Assembly (NCBI GenBank): GCA_035561515.1
Contig: DATMXP010000052.1
Coordinates: 62,001-126,000 of the forward strand
DNA: 64,000 nt
DNA from: Terriglobales bacterium
GTDB lineage: Bacteria; Acidobacteriota; Terriglobia; Terriglobales; Acidobacteriaceae
Direction: 5' to 3'
Made by a program: the position numbers and the translations under genes. Shown here one piece after another: positions 60,010-64,000 of the stretch (its first letter is position 1; every line of letters begins with the position of its first letter). The notes beneath the pieces were generated by a model, which worked only from the letters and a program-made list of their open reading frames with translations, was not told the DNA's origin and did no database searches.

Positions 60010-60048
60010 GCGCCTGCGGTCCTCCGAGACCGTGGGCGCTTTTCTTTT
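60010..60048 (+). terminator. Second hairpin with U-run just before the next ribosome site
   Basis: Twelve-bp stem (60010-60021 with 60028-60039, two wobble pairs), loop CTCCGA, then TTTTCTTTT. The U-run ends directly at the GGAGG ribosome site of the gene at 60059, so this is either a second terminator or a leader structure. Confidence 0.55.
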
Positions 60049-60058
60049 GGAGGAAACA

Positions 60059-60565
60059 ATGCTTCAACTGCTCCTTGCCACCCTGCTACTGTTCTGTGGC
60101 ATGGCATATGCCCAGTCCACGCCTGAACCCATGCGCGCCACGCAATCCGGCGAAATTCTCATCCACGGGCCTGTCGACCAGATCTACCAGCTCTTCACGC
60201 CCAAGGGAGAACTCCTCTGGATCCCCACATGGAAGTACACGCCTGTTTATCCGGCCAGCGGTGAAACCGAACTCGACATGGTCTTCCGCACCGACGACGG
60301 GGCCACCACCTGGTCGCTTGCGCGTTACGAGCCGCCGAAGGCATCCGTCTACGTGCTGATGAATCCCAACCTCGTCGCGCGGATCGAAGTTCATTGCCGC
60401 GCCGAATCGGCCAACCAAACCGCGATGCGCATCACGTACACCTGGACCGCCCTCACCGAAGAAGGACGCAAGCACATCGTCAGCCCCGACGAATTCAAAA
60501 CCAAGATGGCACGGTGGAAAGCCTGGCTCGACGATTACTCAACCAAGCAGGGCTGGAAGAAGTAG
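60059..60565 (+). CDS. Exported SRPBCC/START-like protein
   Basis: 168 residues from ATG 60059, GGAGG five bases upstream; the longer open frame to 59993 covers the hairpin and is rejected. Signal peptide to about residue 18 (LLATLLLFCGMAYAQS). The mature part has the SRPBCC helix-grip pattern: GEILIHGPVDQIYQLFTPKG, LLWIPTWKYTPVY, ELDMVFRTDDGATTWSLARY, and a C-terminal helix KMARWKAWLDDYSTKQGWKK. Such domains bind hydrophobic ligands. Role unknown. Confidence 0.75.
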   Translation: MLQLLLATLLLFCGMAYAQSTPEPMRATQSGEILIHGPVDQIYQLFTPKGELLWIPTWKYTPVYPASGETELDMVFRTDDGATTWSLARYEPPKASVYVLMNPNLVARIEVHCRAESANQTAMRITYTWTALTEEGRKHIVSPDEFKTKMARWKAWLDDYSTKQGWKK

Positions 60566-60711
60566 GGAACTGATCGACTTGTGAAGGTCGGTCCGCTCGA
60601 CCGACCTTTCATCCATTGCCCTTCCGTCTAACTTCTCATATACTCCGCCATCGTTCTTTCTAAACGTCAACCGGTAGTCGGGCCTCCAGATCCAAACTCG
60701 AAAGGAACGCC

Positions 60712-61167
60712 ATGCAACGACTCTCGTGGTTGCTGTTTGCCTGCATTCTCATTCTCGCTTGCGGCACGCTGATTGCCGCCGACGACGCCGACACCAAGGC
60801 GCTCATTGCGCTCGACGAAGAGTGGTCGAAAGCCGCGGTCGCGCATGATGCTGACAAAGTCGCCTCCTTCTACGCCGAAGACGCGCATCTCTATCCGCCC
60901 AACGAACCAGGATTCGTCGGGCGTGACAAGGCCAGGGAATCCTGGGCGAAGACTCTCTCCGATCCGAACGTGACCGTTTCCTGGAAGACGACCTCGGCCG
61001 GTATCGACGGCAACACCGGATGGACCGCCGGAACCACTCAAGCTTCCATCAAGGGCGCTGATGGCAAAACCACCGTGCAGACAGGGAAGTACCTCTGCGT
61101 ATGGAAGAAAGGTCCGGACGGCAAATGGAAAGCCGTACACGACATGTGGAATAACGACAGCAAGTAA
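60712..61167 (+). CDS. Exported SnoaL/DUF4440-like protein
   Basis: 151 residues. Signal peptide LLFACILILACGTLIAAD (Cys near the cleavage site could make it a lipoprotein, but the spacing is not a good lipobox). NTF2-like core: LIALDEEWSKAAVAHDADKV, FYAEDAHLYPPNEPGFVGRD, ARESWAKTLSDPN, then QTGKYLCVWKKGPDGKWKAV and HDMWNNDSK. The ribosome site GAAAGGA is seven bases upstream. Family members are hydrolases or binding proteins of unknown substrate. Confidence 0.8.
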   Translation: MQRLSWLLFACILILACGTLIAADDADTKALIALDEEWSKAAVAHDADKVASFYAEDAHLYPPNEPGFVGRDKARESWAKTLSDPNVTVSWKTTSAGIDGNTGWTAGTTQASIKGADGKTTVQTGKYLCVWKKGPDGKWKAVHDMWNNDSK

Positions 61168-61181
61168 TCCACTCAAAGCAA

Positions 61182-61214
61182 AACCCCGGCCCGCGTTGCG
61201 CAGACCGGGGTTCT
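61182..61214 (+). terminator. Weak terminator hairpin
   Basis: Stem AACCCCGG / CCGGGGTT (61182-61189, 61205-61212), fifteen-base loop, only a short T-run. Lies between convergent genes. Confidence 0.6.
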
Positions 61215-61227
61215 CACTCTTGCCGCA

Positions 61228-63402
61228 TTACTTCTTCTTTTTCACCGTTGTCTTCGCCGGTGCCGGCGCAGGCGCTTCCTTCAGCGAAATCAATCCCAAC
61301 TTCGCCGCGCTTTCGAGGTATTCCTTGATCGCCTCCGGCGTCACGGTGCCGTAGTACCACTCGCCTCCGGCGAGCGACTCGGCACGACACGCAGCATAGA
61401 TGTCCCACATGGACCTTTTGCCGTCAATGAAGTTCAAAGCCTCAAACGCCATCAGCGAATGCAGCCCCTTCGGACGCTTGAGGTCGTGCTCTTTCTTGCG
61501 ATATTCGGCAATGGAGGCCGTGCGGGTTGGAATTCGTACTGTGAGTTCTTTCGGAGCGTTGTTTGGGACACAGCCAAACGATTCTGAACACGCGTTCGGT
61601 TCGAAACCTTTGGGTGGTGTTGCAGCGCCGGGAGTGATAGCAAGAGTTTCCCGGGAATCGAACAGCATCTGCTTGATTGTGGCGACCAGCGTTGAATCCG
61701 CTCCGATGCTTCGCAATGATTCCGCCGAATCTTGCTCCCGTCGGACTGACTGCGCGTTCACATTCATGTAGTCCCAAAGAAAGGCGTTTCCGTCGCGCTG
61801 CGCAACGACGACATTTTGAAGATCGTTGGCCATCCGTTTACGCGCTCCGCGAGTGAACATCCCTGCGACAGTACCGGACTCCTTGGTTCCCGCATTCGCC
61901 ATGAACCACGTAATCGCAGTCACCGCCACGGCGTTGCGCTTGAACGTCGTCGGATCCATCTGCCACATGTCGTCGCCTGACGAGTGAATGTACTCGTCGG
62001 GGAAGTTGGTGAACGTGGTGCCGCCATGAACGGCCGCGGTCCAAGCATCGTTGAACGGCATCGCGTCAGTGTTGTTGAAGAAGGGAGTGATCTCCACCGA
62101 GTAGCGGTCCCGCGTGCCAAGCCGCGAGAAGATCGGACGGCTGTAGTGCGATCCCGCCGGTGTGCTCTGCGCCTGCCGTGCGGCGATATAGGAATTGTTC
62201 CCGTAATACAGCGACATGATGATCGACTCGATCACGTCGTTCATGAACGTCGGACGCGACCACGGCGTACGCATCACGTGCTGCACGCGGCTGAGTCCAC
62301 CTATCGTCTGGTTCACTCCGACCATGTCCTGGTTGATGTTGGCGAACGTGTTCTTTACCTCTTCCGGGTGCTCGCCAAAATAGTCGTACGGGCTGTCGAT
62401 TTCGTTGGTCCACCAGAAGCGGATGTCACGCACAGGCCGTTCCAGCTTGCCCTCGCGGATCATCTTCACCAGCGCGCGCCCTACTTCGAGCTGGTTGGCG
62501 CAGCCGGAGCGATCGTCGTTGGCGCTGAATTTCTCTTCCTGGATATGAGCCGTCAGAACGATCTGCTGGTCGTGAATCTTCGATCCGCGAATCCAACCTT
62601 CCACCATGTGCTGTGTTGAAGTCGGCGAGAATTCCGACTCGATCGTCACCCGCGCGCGCAACGTTTCCGCCGGAACCTCAACACTCTTCCTCGCCAGCGG
62701 ATCGAACTCGAAATGCGCGTTCAGCCGGCGCTTCAAAGCCATGCCCGCCCGATACGAAATGATGAAGCCAAAGCTGGGTTCATGCCCTTCCGCATCGGCT
62801 TTCTGGTTGATTCGCGTCCACGTGATCTGGTCCGGATAGTCGCTCGGCACCACGCGGTTCGAGTAATAGCTAACGATCCCGAGTGCGCCCCGCTTCCACA
62901 CCGCCTCCTTCTCCACCAGTGTCGGCGACCCGTTGGCGAGCACGATCTTGCCCTTCACATCCTTACCTTCATAATCGCGTTCGCTGATGCCTTCGCCCAC
63001 GTCGATCAGTTCTGCCGTCGCATTTGTCGGACGTGAATTATCGGCAATCGATGTTGCCACTTCCTCGAACGAACCGAGCTTTGTCTCCTTGCCGTCCTTA
63101 TCAAGGAGCCACAATTCGCCGGACTTTGGCGTCCACGCCGGCTCCCGGTAGGGAAGCTCAAGAATTCGGACGTCTTCCAGCCCATACTCCTTGGCCTTCG
63201 CCGCGATCCAGTTGGCTTCTTTCATAAAGTCCCCGGCACCGCCGCTCGGCACGTGGAACTGCGTCAGCGTACGTAGATGGTCGAAAGCGATGTCACCCGA
63301 AAGTTCGTTGTTCAGCTTGTTGTAAAGGTCTTCCGGAAGAAACGGGGACGTTTGGGCAAGTGCTGAGATCGAGAACAGCAACAAGAAAATCAGTCGCATC
63401 AT
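61228..63402 (-). CDS. M28-family metallopeptidase, exported
   Basis: 724 residues with signal peptide MMRLIFLLLFSISALA. A PA-type insert (about 110-235; KGKIVLANGSPTLVEKEAVW) precedes the peptidase part, which shows the likely metal ligands in LTAHIQEEKFSANDDRSGC (His, Asp), RFWWTNEIDSPYDYFGEHPE (Glu), NTFANINQDMVGVNQ (Asp) and YIHSSGDDMWQMDP (His). The C-terminal 130 residues are unassigned and end in a Lys-rich tail. Likely a periplasmic aminopeptidase; the non-standard spacing of ligands leaves substrate and activity open. Confidence 0.78.
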   Translation of the reverse strand: MMRLIFLLLFSISALAQTSPFLPEDLYNKLNNELSGDIAFDHLRTLTQFHVPSGGAGDFMKEANWIAAKAKEYGLEDVRILELPYREPAWTPKSGELWLLDKDGKETKLGSFEEVATSIADNSRPTNATAELIDVGEGISERDYEGKDVKGKIVLANGSPTLVEKEAVWKRGALGIVSYYSNRVVPSDYPDQITWTRINQKADAEGHEPSFGFIISYRAGMALKRRLNAHFEFDPLARKSVEVPAETLRARVTIESEFSPTSTQHMVEGWIRGSKIHDQQIVLTAHIQEEKFSANDDRSGCANQLEVGRALVKMIREGKLERPVRDIRFWWTNEIDSPYDYFGEHPEEVKNTFANINQDMVGVNQTIGGLSRVQHVMRTPWSRPTFMNDVIESIIMSLYYGNNSYIAARQAQSTPAGSHYSRPIFSRLGTRDRYSVEITPFFNNTDAMPFNDAWTAAVHGGTTFTNFPDEYIHSSGDDMWQMDPTTFKRNAVAVTAITWFMANAGTKESGTVAGMFTRGARKRMANDLQNVVVAQRDGNAFLWDYMNVNAQSVRREQDSAESLRSIGADSTLVATIKQMLFDSRETLAITPGAATPPKGFEPNACSESFGCVPNNAPKELTVRIPTRTASIAEYRKKEHDLKRPKGLHSLMAFEALNFIDGKRSMWDIYAACRAESLAGGEWYYGTVTPEAIKEYLESAAKLGLISLKEAPAPAPAKTTVKKKK

Positions 63403-63450
63403 GGTGCGTCGAAGTATAAAACACGAGAGTCTCGAAGGAAGAACGAGGGG

Positions 63451-64000
63451 CTACGACGACTGTAAAGCGGCCTGAGTCCGTAGCGACCTCAGACTGAAAC
63501 CCGAAGCAAAGATTGCAAACAGGCCCAGCGTCCATAACGGAACCGTCAGCACAAGAAAATCCACGATCGAGAATGCTGTTGCCGTCGTCTTATCGATACC
63601 GTAAATCGACAGTCCCAGTACGGCAAAGAACTGGAATGTGCCAACGTTCGCCGGAGCATTCGGAATTGCCGTCCCTAGCCGGATGATGAACAGCACCACG
63701 AATCCTGCCGTTAAGGGTAATCGCAACCCAAAGGCCCGCATCATGAACCACGACGCCAGTCCCTGGCACAGCAGCAGTCCAGCCGAGAACAGGAACGCAA
63801 CCCATATCGATCGCGAGAGTCCGATCTGGCGAAGTCCGGAGGCCATCTCACGCACGAAGCGCCCGATAGCGGAAGTGTGTTCCGGATCGTCAGCGTCGCG
63901 ACTGCGCAACACCACCAGCACAAACACCGCCGTTCCCGCCAGCACAATCACACCCAGAACGTCGCCGGCCGTGGAAAGTAATTTCGGAAGTGGTGCAACA
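63451..64000 (-). CDS. Flippase-like integral membrane protein (LPG-synthase TM family), 5' end outside the window
   Basis: Frame open past the window edge, so only the C-terminal 183 codons are seen and the start is missing. At least five hydrophobic segments: VLGVIVLAGTAVFVLVVLR, WVAFLFSAGLLLCQGLASWF, LTAGFVVLFIIRLGTAIPNA, VGTFQFFAVLGLSIYGIDKT and LVLTVPLWTLGLFAIFASGF. The PNAPANVGTFQFF stretch is typical of UPF0104/AglD-YbhN-type proteins, related to the membrane part of lysyl-phosphatidylglycerol synthase. Probably a lipid flippase-like component; exact role unknown. Confidence 0.75.
   Translation of the reverse strand, partial: VAPLPKLLSTAGDVLGVIVLAGTAVFVLVVLRSRDADDPEHTSAIGRFVREMASGLRQIGLSRSIWVAFLFSAGLLLCQGLASWFMMRAFGLRLPLTAGFVVLFIIRLGTAIPNAPANVGTFQFFAVLGLSIYGIDKTTATAFSIVDFLVLTVPLWTLGLFAIFASGFSLRSLRTQAALQSS

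Noticed and set aside
1-64000. CRISPR array, rRNA, tRNA, prophage or insertion sequence
   Set aside because: No regular direct repeats, no rRNA-like stretch, no cloverleaf or transposase, integrase or phage structural protein was seen on reading both strands; a covariance-model scan was not possible.

Overview
The window is a moderately GC-rich chromosomal segment from a Gram-negative, outer-membrane-bearing bacterium, most likely a member of the Acidobacteriota (Terriglobia, Koribacter-like). The pointers are a LolC/E-LolD lipoprotein-sorting ABC system, a VWFA-related protein of the acidobacterial type, a TonB-dependent receptor with an N-terminal carboxypeptidase-regulatory-like domain, an SpoIVB-type S55 peptidase protein, many small Sec-exported proteins of unknown role, and a PEP-CTERM protein. 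No rRNA, tRNA, CRISPR array, prophage or insertion sequence was seen. This placement is inferred from gene content, not from a marker-gene search.

Layout. 0-9.4 kb: lolC/E-lolD, a membrane methyltransferase, a large secreted beta-propeller protein, two zinc-ribbon membrane proteins (the second an M50 site-2-type protease) and, facing them across a shared terminator, a secreted S55-type peptidase. 9.4-13.2 kb: VWFA protein, recQ, a GAF-domain protein. 13.3-16.9 kb: cdsA-dxr-rseP operon (phospholipid, isoprenoid and envelope-stress functions). 16.9-24.9 kb: DinB-like protein, aldehyde dehydrogenase, Spy-like periplasmic protein, ispG, a 36-residue membrane ORF, a 5'-nucleotidase-family enzyme, DUF72 and CAP-domain proteins. 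25-31.7 kb: rmuC, a methyltransferase, a spore-photolyase-like radical SAM protein, a GerW/YtfJ-like protein, a secreted DUF4412-like protein, a ZIP metal transporter, a truncated histidine-kinase-like protein and uppS. 31.9-38.5 kb: a small His/Cys-containing secreted protein with a TonB receptor, a zinc-ribbon XRE regulator, an HD protein, a methyltransferase and hutH.

38.6-43.8 kb reads as a branched-chain acyl-CoA (leucine-type) catabolic group on the minus strand: acyl-CoA carboxylase carboxyltransferase, a small membrane protein, HMG-CoA lyase, then a Xre-RES toxin-antitoxin pair, then enoyl-CoA hydratase and a thioesterase. 43.9-46.5 kb has a small membrane protein, a dienelactone-hydrolase-like enzyme, a YefM-YoeB toxin-antitoxin pair with a perfect TGTACA palindrome operator, and mtnA. 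46.9-58.9 kb holds a transpeptidase, an NRAMP-related transporter, uvrA, a cluster of small unknown genes, an STN-domain protein, a Sel1-repeat protein and a LigD-type ligase without polymerase domain. 59.2-64 kb holds a PEP-CTERM protein, two small secreted proteins, an M28-family peptidase and a flippase-like membrane protein cut by the window end.

The most unusual points are: (i) an S55 peptidase protein tail-to-tail with an M50 protease, the two families that form the SpoIVB-SpoIVFB signalling pair in Bacillus, with the S55 motifs in an order that looks permuted; (ii) an intergenic dyad repeat (39.8 kb) whose relative appears inside the coding linker of the DNA ligase; (iii) several tiny genes that automated callers may miss; (iv) tail-to-tail gene pairs with essentially no spacer, alternating with pairs separated by strong bidirectional hairpins. 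Most of the rest is ordinary housekeeping content.
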